Shown here one piece after another: positions 6,971 through 13,432 of a stretch of DNA of 15,859 bases (positions are counted from its first letter, which is position 1; every line of letters begins with the position of its first letter). This stretch comes from Anaerolinea thermophila (lineage in GTDB: Bacteria > Chloroflexota > Anaerolineae > Anaerolineales > Villigracilaceae). The notes beneath the pieces are model-generated. The model saw only the letters and a list, made by a program, of their open reading frames with translations, did not search any database and was not told the DNA's origin. Both the position numbers and the translations under genes were made by a program. The stretch covers positions 1 through 15,859 of the forward strand of contig DZBA01000034.1 in the NCBI GenBank assembly GCA_022729775.1, written 5' to 3'.

Positions 6971-7624
6971 ATGTTGCAAAGTAATCAGCCCCACCCAAGT
7001 AAGGAAAAGCGCCGCATTTCAAAGCGAATGGATGCAAGTCTCGCTTCGGAAAGTGTGGGGCGAAGGCTGCGCGCTTTGCGTAAAGGTCGCAGAATTTCGA
7101 TCCGCGCGCTGGCAGACCTTAGCGGTTTGAGCGTGAATACGCTCAGCCTAGTGGAAAATGGAAAGACCTCACCCAGCGTTAGCACGCTTTATCAATTGGC
7201 GCAAAGCCTTAATGTTCCCATCACCGCATTCTTCGAGCCTGATTGCAAAAGCCAGCGGGTTGTGTATCAAAAAGCCGGCGAACGCCAACAGATTGTTTTT
7301 GCGCAGGGACAAATGGAAAGTTTGGGCGCGGGACTTCCTAAAGCGAAAAGCGAGCCTTTCATCACACGGTTGGAGCCGGGCGCAAACAGCGGAAGCGACC
7401 CCGTCGTGTATGGCGGGCGCGAGTTTGTCTACTGCCTCGAAGGGCAAATCACCTATGTAATCGAAAGCGAACGCTACTCCCTTGCCCCTGGCGATAGTTT
7501 GATTTTCGACGCTTACATCCCTCATTCATGGCACAACACCGCTGATACATTTTCGCGGGCTTTGCTTGTCTTATGTCCCGACGATTCGTCGGATAGCTTC
7601 CCAGAACGATATTTCACGCGATAA
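6971..7624 (+). CDS. XRE-family regulator with C-terminal cupin domain (second paralog)
   Basis: 217 residues. The ATG has AAGG six bases upstream. A 25-residue basic extension is followed by an XRE helix-turn-helix at about 28-82 (GRRLRALRKGRRISIRALAD...SVNTLSLVENGKTSPS) and a cupin at about 125-210. It aligns along its length with the divergent regulator at 6100-6711: shared TSPSV, EPF, EFVYCL.G and IPH/LPH blocks. Both His residues of the first cupin motif are replaced (YGGREFVYCLEG), so its ligand or metal chemistry probably differs from its paralog. It lies 34 nt upstream of the triheme cytochrome gene, so it is probably co-transcribed with it. Target operators are likely in the shared intergenic region; this is inferred. 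Confidence 0.9.
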   Translation: MLQSNQPHPSKEKRRISKRMDASLASESVGRRLRALRKGRRISIRALADLSGLSVNTLSLVENGKTSPSVSTLYQLAQSLNVPITAFFEPDCKSQRVVYQKAGERQQIVFAQGQMESLGAGLPKAKSEPFITRLEPGANSGSDPVVYGGREFVYCLEGQITYVIESERYSLAPGDSLIFDAYIPHSWHNTADTFSRALLVLCPDDSSDSFPERYFTR

Positions 7625-7658
7625 AACCGTCAATTTTTTTGAAACCCCGGAGGTAAAA

Positions 7659-8201
7659 ATGTCCGCTACACTCAACCGTTGGTTCCCTGTGATAATCGCA
7701 GTTCTGCTTACATTCTTCATTGTTGCTGCGTTTGATGCTCCCGTTCAAGTTTCTGCGGCGCGCCAGCCTGACCTTGCGCCGAACACATGCCTCACTTGCC
7801 ATGAAGACCTGTACTACCTTCACGACACCGGCAGCTCATATTGCCTCACCGACCATGCGGATCGCTGCGCGAATTGCCACGAAGGAAATCACGCGGCAGC
7901 TAAGAAAGAAGAAGCGCACATCGGATTGGTGGCGCATCCGCAGCGTGATAACGGCGCGAAGTGTGAAGAGTGCCACACCCCGCAAGACGCGCAAGCCCGC
8001 CTGCTTAAATTTGAGGCTGCTGACAGCTTCGATGTCGTCATCAACCCGGACGCATATATTCCATCTGCTGAAGCCGATACAGCGTTCCCCAGCGTCAGCG
8101 CGGCGGAAGATGAATTCAAGAATTGGTTGTGGTTGGTCGGCGCATTTGTTCTCTTTGGCGCGTGGCTGGTTCTGGCTTTGTTCTCACCAAGCAAGCCATA
8201 G
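7659..8201 (+). CDS. Small triheme c-type cytochrome with C-terminal membrane anchor
   Basis: 180 residues. The ATG at 7659 is chosen for the strong GGAGGT site and because it begins a signal peptide (hydrophobic 10-25, cleavage near VSAA). An upstream in-frame ATG at 7566 lies within the previous gene. Three CXXCH motifs bind heme (Cys44, Cys70, Cys102). An extra Cys62 lies in CLTDH, which looks like a heme motif lacking its second cysteine. Several His residues could serve as distal ligands. A single membrane helix at about 155-175 anchors the heme domain to the outer face of the membrane. A likely role is passing electrons between the quinone pool or a membrane complex and the larger cytochromes nearby. 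It is not a NapC/NrfH protein, whose anchor is N-terminal. A strong terminator follows. Confidence 0.87.
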   Translation: MSATLNRWFPVIIAVLLTFFIVAAFDAPVQVSAARQPDLAPNTCLTCHEDLYYLHDTGSSYCLTDHADRCANCHEGNHAAAKKEEAHIGLVAHPQRDNGAKCEECHTPQDAQARLLKFEAADSFDVVINPDAYIPSAEADTAFPSVSAAEDEFKNWLWLVGAFVLFGAWLVLALFSPSKP

Positions 8202-8226
8202 TTGTCCTCTGCAACTGATATATAGC

Positions 8227-8269
8227 GCGGATGGAAGTAGGCGTACTGGATACGCCTGCTTCCATCCGC
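8227..8269 (+). terminator. Strong rho-independent terminator
   Basis: A 19-bp stem (8227-8245 with 8251-8269) has one G-T wobble and a 5-nt loop CTGGA, followed by ATTTTTGTTTT. It ends the XRE-cupin/triheme cytochrome unit and insulates the reductase operon. Confidence 0.9.
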
Positions 8270-8334
8270 ATTTTTGTTTTAGAAGCGCGTCTCGCACATT
8301 ATTTTGTGCTAAAACTTCTTTTTGCGCTTATAAA

Positions 8335-8349
8335 AACAACCTTGTTGTT
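8335..8349. promoter_or_regulatory. Upstream palindrome AACAAC-CTT-GTTGTT
   Basis: A perfect 6-3-6 dyad centred about 75 nt before the inferred transcription start of the reductase operon. It could be a second regulator site beside the CRP/FNR-like one. Function is inferred from position only. Confidence 0.25.
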
Positions 8350-8366
8350 ACATTAATCCAAATATA

Positions 8367-8410
8367 AGTGACAGGTTTCACTACTTTCAGTTAGATGGCT
8401 CTTATACAAT
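8367..8410 (+). promoter_or_regulatory. Candidate activator-dependent promoter of the reductase operon
   Basis: AGTGACAGGTTTCACT (8367-8382) has the GTGA-N6-TCAC core of CRP/FNR-type sites. A -10-like TACAAT lies at 8405-8410 with no good -35 box; TACTTT occupies that place. With a start near 8417 the palindrome is centred at about -42, the class II activator position. Anaerobic activation by an FNR-like protein is a reasonable inference. Confidence 0.5.
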
Positions 8411-8450
8411 TGGTACGGCTAAATTTATCTGCTGAAAAGGAGAATGGTAT

Positions 8451-10679
8451 ATGCAACATTCAACCCGTTTGTTATACAAAGTGGCGTTTGGTTTGGCGCT
8501 GCCCCTTATCTTTGCAGGTTTGATGCTGGGACAAAACGTCTCGGCGCAAAACACCCCGCAAGATACTGCCCCCACGCCCACCCCGGAAGCCTCTGAACCC
8601 ACCCCCGCACCGGAGACCCCAGCCCAGTCGTCCGAGGTGGATCACACAAAACTCCCGGAATTGCAAGGTCCCTTTGCAACTCCGCAGGACGTGACCAAAG
8701 CATGTCTTTCTTGTCACGCTAAAGCCGCTGACGAGATCATGCACACCACGCACTGGACGTGGGAGTATGTCAACGAAACCACCGGACAAACTCTTGGAAA
8801 GAAGACGCTCATCAACAACTTCTGTATCAGCGTCCAATCCAATGAGCCGCGCTGCACCAGCTGTCATGTGGGATATGGTTGGAAGGACAACACATTTGAC
8901 TTTACCGCGAAACAAAACGTGGATTGTCTTGTATGTCACGACACCACCGGCGCGTATAAGAAATTCCCTGCTGGCGCGGGATTGCCCGTCTCTGAGCCGA
9001 AGGAATTCCCCGTTGGAAGCGGCACGATGTGGAACCCGCCCGATTTGGCAAACGTCGCGCAGAATGTCGGTTTGACCTCGCGCCAGACCTGCGGCGCATG
9101 TCACTTTTTCGGCGGCGGCGGAGATGAAGTCAAGCATGGTGATTTGGACAGCTCGCTGACCAACCCGCCCGTTGAGCTCGATGTTCACATGTCTCCCGAT
9201 GGTCAGAATTTTAGCTGCACCACCTGTCACACATCTGAAAATCATGACATTGCCGGCAGCCGTTACAGCATGGACGTGACCGAAAAGGGCTGCGAAACCT
9301 GCCATGGCGATAAACCCCACGCGATGTCCGCGTTGAACGACCACGCGCAAAAAGTCGCGTGCCAGACCTGTCACATTCCCGAATTCGCGCGCGGCGGACT
9401 TCCCACAAAAATGACGTGGGATTGGTCTAAAGCGGGCGAGCTCAAAGATGGCAAGCCGGTTGTCCGCAAGGATGAGCAAGGTCATGTGATTTATGACGGT
9501 CAAAAAGGCGAATTCACCTACGCTGCGAATGTTATTCCTGAATATATTTGGTTCAACGGCGAAGTAAAGTATACGCTTGCCGAAGATAAAATTGACCCGA
9601 CGCAAATGGTCAGCATCAACAAGTTCATGGGAGATAAGAGCGACCCCAACGCGAAGATTTGGCCCGTCAAGCGCTTTGAAGCAGTTCAGCCTTACGACTC
9701 AGGCAATAATACGCTGGTAATCCCTCACCTGTTTGGCAAAGATGAATTTGCTTATTGGGGTAATTACGATTGGGGCAAAGCGATTCAATCCGGTATGGAT
9801 TATGCCAAGCTGCCTTACAGCGGACAATATGGCTTTGTCAAATCTGAGATGTACTGGCCCATTACGCACATGGTTGCGCCTGCCAGCGAAGCTCTGAACT
9901 GCAAAGACTGTCACACTGCAGAGGAAGGTCGCCTTGACTTTGCCGCGCTTGGATATTCAGACACGGATGTTATCCGCTTGAAGAAGTTCCCGCCCGTTTC
10001 CACGCAGGCTGACCTTGTCAACCCCAAGATGTCGCCCGATGCCTGTCTTGAATGTCATGAAGGACAGCACGCGCTGTGGAGCGAAAGCCTGCACGGTGAA
10101 AAAGGCGTGGGCTGCGTTGCCTGTCATAAATTGGAATCAGAAGGCGAGCATCCCGAACTGCCAATGACCGTCGAGAAGACGCTCGAAACCTGCGGCAACT
10201 GTCACATTCAACATTATGAAGACCTGCGCGCCAGCAAGCACGGCGAAGTCGGTTTGAACTGTAACGACTGCCACAACCCGCACTCACAAAAGTTGATGAC
10301 CGTTGGCGAAAATACAACCGCGTGCGTGAACTGTCACAAAGAACGCGCGGAAGACGTTACTCATTCCACTCATGCCGCCGAAGGTCTGGATTGCAAGAGC
10401 TGTCACGTAAGCTCCGAAACCGGGCACACCTTTGAAGTGAGCATGTCCACTTGTAACAGCTGCCATGACGATATTCACTCTGCCAATATGTTGACCAGCG
10501 CTGAACCTCCCGCGCAACCCGCTGAACCCGCGATGGTTGTCGAAGAGAGCGCGGCGGCAACAACAGGCGGCATTCAACTGCCCGCTTGGATTGGCATCTT
10601 CGCAGCTTTGCTCGTTGGCGGTTTGGGCGGCTGGGCTGTGTTTGGAAAAGAACCCGGCGGACCTGTTGCCAAAAAATAG
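8451..10679 (+). CDS. Octaheme tetrathionate-reductase-family cytochrome fused to a heptaheme tail
   Basis: 742 residues. AAGGAG lies eight bases before the ATG. A Sec signal (about 8-32, VSA-Q) is followed by a Pro/Thr/Glu linker. Residues 80-510 match the octaheme tetrathionate reductase (OTR) family: CXXCH at Cys85, 135, 159, 214, 256, 281, 304 and 484, with segments such as ADEIMHTTHWTW, CISVQSNEPRCTSCH, DTTGAYKKFPAGAG and FFGGGGDEVKHGD. Known OTR proteins are soluble periplasmic enzymes with a Lys-ligated active-site heme. They reduce tetrathionate, nitrite and hydroxylamine in vitro, but their physiological substrate is unsettled. Here a second region (residues 530-672) adds seven CXXCH motifs (Cys532, 555, 581, 604, 625, 648, 668), followed by a membrane helix at about 709-730. 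I infer a 15-heme, membrane-anchored reductase whose tail wires the active site to the quinone module encoded next. Substrate is not determined by sequence. Confidence 0.88.
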   Translation: MQHSTRLLYKVAFGLALPLIFAGLMLGQNVSAQNTPQDTAPTPTPEASEPTPAPETPAQSSEVDHTKLPELQGPFATPQDVTKACLSCHAKAADEIMHTTHWTWEYVNETTGQTLGKKTLINNFCISVQSNEPRCTSCHVGYGWKDNTFDFTAKQNVDCLVCHDTTGAYKKFPAGAGLPVSEPKEFPVGSGTMWNPPDLANVAQNVGLTSRQTCGACHFFGGGGDEVKHGDLDSSLTNPPVELDVHMSPDGQNFSCTTCHTSENHDIAGSRYSMDVTEKGCETCHGDKPHAMSALNDHAQKVACQTCHIPEFARGGLPTKMTWDWSKAGELKDGKPVVRKDEQGHVIYDGQKGEFTYAANVIPEYIWFNGEVKYTLAEDKIDPTQMVSINKFMGDKSDPNAKIWPVKRFEAVQPYDSGNNTLVIPHLFGKDEFAYWGNYDWGKAIQSGMDYAKLPYSGQYGFVKSEMYWPITHMVAPASEALNCKDCHTAEEGRLDFAALGYSDTDVIRLKKFPPVSTQADLVNPKMSPDACLECHEGQHALWSESLHGEKGVGCVACHKLESEGEHPELPMTVEKTLETCGNCHIQHYEDLRASKHGEVGLNCNDCHNPHSQKLMTVGENTTACVNCHKERAEDVTHSTHAAEGLDCKSCHVSSETGHTFEVSMSTCNSCHDDIHSANMLTSAEPPAQPAEPAMVVEESAAATTGGIQLPAWIGIFAALLVGGLGGWAVFGKEPGGPVAKK

Positions 10680-10692
10680 AAAGGAGAATTGT

Positions 10693-11508
10693 ATGGGTAA
10701 CTCACCCGAAAAACAAAATAATACCGGCAGTTCGCGCAGTGATTTTCTCAAAGTCGCCGCGGCAACTGCCGGAGCGGTGGGACTGACGCAATTCTTCAGC
10801 CTGCAAACACTCGCGGGAAAAGACCTCTCCGGGGGCGAGCCTTCCGAGGGACCGCAGTGGGGCATGTTGGTAGACATCAACTTGTGCATTGGTTGTAACT
10901 ACTGCACGTACGCATGTCAGGCAGTGAATAACCTCGCTGAAGATATGCGTTACAACGTGGTCACGGTAGAAACCACCACCAATGATGAGGAATACTTCCT
11001 CTCCCGCCCATGTATGCACTGCGAAGAAGCGCCTTGCGTGCATGTCTGCCCGGTCGGCGCGACATATCACCGCCCCGACGGCATCGTCACCATGGATTAT
11101 GACCTGTGTATCGGCTGCCGATATTGCCAGGTCGCCTGCCCTTACGATGCGCGCGTGTTCAACTGGGAAACCCCGGTGGAAGACAGCCCGCGCTCGCCGA
11201 GCTTTGGCGTGCAGGAAGTCCCCAATCGCCCGCGCGGCGTGATGGAAAAATGCACGTTCTGTCAGCATCGCATTGACGCTAGTGTAGAGCGCGGACTTGT
11301 CCCCGGTGTGGATGAAGCCGCCACCCCCGCTTGTGTCGTCGCTTGCCCGACGGGCGCGCGCGTCTTTGGCGATTTGACCGACGCGCACAGTCCGATTTCC
11401 AAAGCGAAGCATGAAGCGATTGTCACGCTGCGCCTGCGCGAAGAATTAAGCACCGCGCCGCGCGTTTACTACATCCCACCCAAATCCGCGTTGACAGAGG
11501 AGAGCTAA
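10693..11508 (+). CDS. Four-cluster [4Fe-4S] ferredoxin subunit (DmsB/TtrB/NrfC-like)
   Basis: 271 residues. The ATG follows AAGGAGA, 13 nt after the reductase stop. Sixteen Cys form four cluster motifs: Cys65/68/71/75, Cys107/110/115/119, Cys139/142/145/149 and Cys187/190/214/218. This is the standard electron-transfer subunit that links a catalytic subunit to a NrfD/HybB membrane partner. The N-terminus looks like a Tat signal (SSRSDFLKVAAATAGAVGL), but the twin arginine is Arg15-Ser16, where Arg-Arg is usual. Export may use a noncanonical Tat signal or fail. A frame starting at 10537 within the previous gene is rejected. Family is confident; side of the membrane is open. Confidence 0.93.
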   Translation: MGNSPEKQNNTGSSRSDFLKVAAATAGAVGLTQFFSLQTLAGKDLSGGEPSEGPQWGMLVDINLCIGCNYCTYACQAVNNLAEDMRYNVVTVETTTNDEEYFLSRPCMHCEEAPCVHVCPVGATYHRPDGIVTMDYDLCIGCRYCQVACPYDARVFNWETPVEDSPRSPSFGVQEVPNRPRGVMEKCTFCQHRIDASVERGLVPGVDEAATPACVVACPTGARVFGDLTDAHSPISKAKHEAIVTLRLREELSTAPRVYYIPPKSALTEES

Positions 11509-11509
11509 T

Positions 11510-12787
11510 ATGACGACTCATATTCATATTCCAAAACTCAATGTCGGCAAACGGGAAATTGACGTTTTCCCCTATTGGCTGGCGCTGCTTGGCGCAGGTC
11601 TGCTTTTTGGATTGACCGGCGCGTTCATCGTCCTGCGCGATGGCTTGCAGGTGACGGGGCTGACCAATCAAGTCCCCTGGGGCTTGTGGATTTCCATTGA
11701 CCTCACGGCTATCTCATTGGGCGGAAGCGCCTTCGTATTTGGCGTAATCGTCTACTTGCTGCGCGTCAAACGCATGGAAGTCATTGGCAAACTTTCGGTC
11801 TTGCTGGGCTTTCTCGGCTACTCAACGGCGGGCATGGTTCTGCTTTTTGACTTGGGTCAGCCGTTGCGCTTTTGGCATCCGATAGTCTTCTGGCAGGCGC
11901 ATTCCCTTCTTTGGGAAGTGACGATGTGCGTTGTTCTATACCTCACCGTGTTGATGGCGGAACTGCTCCCGGTTGTGCTTGAACATTCCGTTTTTAGCGA
12001 ACACCCCTGGCTGAAGAAATACCCCGCGCTCGGCAAGGCGTTTGACCTGCTGCACAAACTTTCGCACTGGTTACATTCCATTGGACCTGTGCTTGCGATT
12101 GCCGGTCTTACGCTCTCCCTTTTGCATCAAGCTTCGCTTGGCGCGACCTACTCCGTGTTGGCGGGGCGCGGCATGTGGTTCGATCAAAGCGCGCCGGTGC
12201 AGTTCGTCCTCTCTGCGATGGGCGGCGGAATCGCGCTGCTCTTCTTCATGGGCGTCATTGTCTTCCGCGTCATGCGACCCGGCATGGTGGACGATGAAAC
12301 GCTCTTCGATGTTGCCCGGCTTGCGGGCGGCGTCACCCTGCTTTACATCTACCTGCGCATGTGGGATTGGGCTGTGGCAAATTATTACAGTTTCGATACG
12401 CTGGTGGATATGCAGACCAAGGCGCTTGACAGCATCTCGCCCTTCTCGTTGACCTTCTGGCTGGGACAAATCCTGTTGCCGTTGGTGGGCGCGTCCATTT
12501 TGCTGGCGGCGGGCAGGGTGCGCAACTTCCGCTTGTTGATGATTGCGGCGGTCTTCCCCATGCTTGCCGCGCTCGTCACGCGCTGGAATTACAACTTCTC
12601 CGGTTTGATTGCATCCATCACATACGACCCGTTCACGCCTGCCATTCGCCTGAATAGCTACGCCCCTACGTGGGTGGAGTTTGCCGTAGGCACGCTGGTC
12701 ATCTGTTACTGGCTGTTGATGTTTTCACTTGCCGCGCGCTTCCTGCCTTTCCAAAGCGAAGGTCATGCTCACGCAAAACATAAGTAA
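11510..12787 (+). CDS. HybB/NrfD-type quinone-reactive integral membrane subunit
   Basis: 425 residues with about ten hydrophobic helices. The length and motifs fit the HybB branch of the NrfD/PsrC superfamily: VPWGLWISIDLTAISLGG near residue 55, GQPLRFWHP near 117, LSLLHQASLGATY near 205, and a C-terminal YAPTWVEF. Members oxidise or reduce menaquinol in the membrane and exchange electrons with a four-cluster ferredoxin subunit such as the one encoded immediately upstream (one base between stop and start; GAGGAG ribosome site). It has no heme-binding His pattern of cytochrome b. The tail is His-rich (HAHAKHK). With its two upstream neighbours it forms a quinol-to-multiheme module comparable in layout to MccA-MccC-MccD sulfite reduction and to alternative complex III modules. 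Confidence 0.93.
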   Translation: MTTHIHIPKLNVGKREIDVFPYWLALLGAGLLFGLTGAFIVLRDGLQVTGLTNQVPWGLWISIDLTAISLGGSAFVFGVIVYLLRVKRMEVIGKLSVLLGFLGYSTAGMVLLFDLGQPLRFWHPIVFWQAHSLLWEVTMCVVLYLTVLMAELLPVVLEHSVFSEHPWLKKYPALGKAFDLLHKLSHWLHSIGPVLAIAGLTLSLLHQASLGATYSVLAGRGMWFDQSAPVQFVLSAMGGGIALLFFMGVIVFRVMRPGMVDDETLFDVARLAGGVTLLYIYLRMWDWAVANYYSFDTLVDMQTKALDSISPFSLTFWLGQILLPLVGASILLAAGRVRNFRLLMIAAVFPMLAALVTRWNYNFSGLIASITYDPFTPAIRLNSYAPTWVEFAVGTLVICYWLLMFSLAARFLPFQSEGHAHAKHK

Positions 12788-12818
12788 CCTTCGGCGCAAG
12801 GCGATTTACAGAGTATCG

Positions 12819-12885
12819 CATAAGTAAGTAAACCTAAAATTTCATTTTGCCTCGCGATTTTCGACGAAAAGTTTACTTACTTATG
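12819..12885. repeat. Perfect 15-bp inverted repeat upstream of the arsR-type gene
   Basis: CATAAGTAAGTAAAC (12819-12833) and GTTTACTTACTTATG (12871-12885) are exact inverse complements 37 nt apart. Each arm also contains a direct TAAG/TAAG repeat. No T-tract follows either arm, so this is not a standard terminator. The right arm overlaps the -35 region of the promoter at 12872-12901, making a pair of operator half-sites for looping or dimer binding plausible. Confidence 0.6.
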
Positions 12886-12901
12886 AGACAAGCGATATAA
12901 T
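12872..12901 (+). promoter_or_regulatory. Promoter of the arsR-vkor-tehA unit
   Basis: TTTACT (12872-12877) and a perfect TATAAT (12896-12901) are separated by 18 nt. The predicted start near 12908 places the following hairpin at the very 5' end of the transcript. Overlap of the -35 box with the inverted-repeat arm suggests repression by the ArsR-type product. Confidence 0.6.
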
Positions 12902-12902
12902 T

Positions 12903-12950
12903 ATGGGACTTAAAGGTCTTATCCGCGTGATGAGAATCTTTAAGTCCCAT
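12903..12950 (+). promoter_or_regulatory. Long hairpin at the 5' end of the arsR-type transcript
   Basis: ATGGGACTTAAAG pairs perfectly with CTTTAAGTCCCAT (13 bp). It continues through a wobble pair, a bulged A and six more pairs to a 7-nt loop CCGCGTG. It starts at or just before the inferred transcription start and ends 65 nt before the gene. It may stabilise the mRNA or act in regulation. It matches no riboswitch class I can name. Confidence 0.5.
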
Positions 12951-13015
12951 CAAGTATCGAGAGGCGGGGTTTATCTTCAAAAACCTCCCTCTCATATTCA
13001 AAAAGGAAGACCATT

Positions 13016-13339
13016 ATGAAACAACAAGTCACAATTTTTGATTTACAAGCGGAACTTTGCACAGCCATGGGACATCCCGTCCGCGTGCAAATCGTCCACC
13101 TGTTGCGCAGCGGTCCCAAGCGGGTGAGCGCCATCGCCGAAGATCTGAACATCAGCCAGGCGACCATTTCGCGGCATTTATCTGTTTTGCGGAACGTCGG
13201 CATTTTATCCTCCCAGCGGCAGGGAACAGATATGATTTACCAGATTAGCAATCCCAAAATTACCGAGATATGCGAATCCATGCGGAAGGTGTTATCAGAA
13301 CGCGAAAGCCAGCGCTCTGAGATACTTCAAAGTTTCTAG
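13016..13339 (+). CDS. ArsR/SmtB-family repressor with two cysteines
   Basis: 107 residues. AAGGAAG lies upstream of the ATG. The winged helix-turn-helix covers about residues 8-95: HPVRVQIVHLL, then SAIAEDLNISQATISRHLSVL at 38-58, then the wing ILSSQRQGTDMIYQI. The arsenic-binding CxCxxC in the recognition helix is absent. Only Cys15 (first helix) and Cys86 (last helix) are present. In this fold these helices meet in the dimer interface, so a thiol switch or thiol metal site is possible, as in persulfide sensors of the BigR/SqrR group, although those place one Cys in the second helix. The neighbours (disulfide-forming protein, SLAC1-family channel) fit a redox or sulfur signal. Autoregulation through the upstream inverted repeat is inferred. 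Confidence 0.92.
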   Translation: MKQQVTIFDLQAELCTAMGHPVRVQIVHLLRSGPKRVSAIAEDLNISQATISRHLSVLRNVGILSSQRQGTDMIYQISNPKITEICESMRKVLSERESQRSEILQSF

Positions 13340-13348
13340 GTTTTGGAT

Positions 13349-13432
13349 ATGCTTAAAATTCATGTCATGGGGGATATTTACGCGCGTAAAAAACGGAGTC
13401 AATGTCTTTTCAGCGCAAGGAGTAAAAAGTGA
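13349..13432 (+). CDS. Possible 27-residue leader ORF or thioredoxin-like remnant
   Basis: An ATG frame (MLKIHVMGDIYARKKRSQ...) ends in TGA overlapping the GTG start of the next gene by GTGA, a common translational-coupling arrangement. The first residues resemble the start of small redox-active thioredoxin-like proteins (MxIxVLGxGCxxCxxL) that often follow arsR genes, but both active-site cysteines are absent. The ribosome site is weak. It may be a decayed fragment or chance. Confidence 0.25.
   Translation: MLKIHVMGDIYARKKRSQCLFSARSKK

Noticed and set aside
8472..9605. Minus-strand open frame of 377 codons
   Set aside because: It is antisense to the OTR-family cytochrome, lacks recognisable domains, and the plus-strand frame carries eight to fifteen CXXCH motifs.
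10702..11412. Minus-strand open frame of 236 codons opposite the ferredoxin subunit
   Set aside because: The plus strand encodes a complete four-cluster ferredoxin; the antisense frame has no supporting features.
12819..12885. Inverted repeat as a rho-independent terminator of the reductase operon
   Set aside because: The loop is 37 nt, the stem is AT-rich, and no T-tract follows in either direction; a regulatory repeat fits better.
12819..12950. Mobile element or CRISPR-like array
   Set aside because: There are only single inverted repeats with no transposase, target duplications or spaced direct repeats anywhere in the window.
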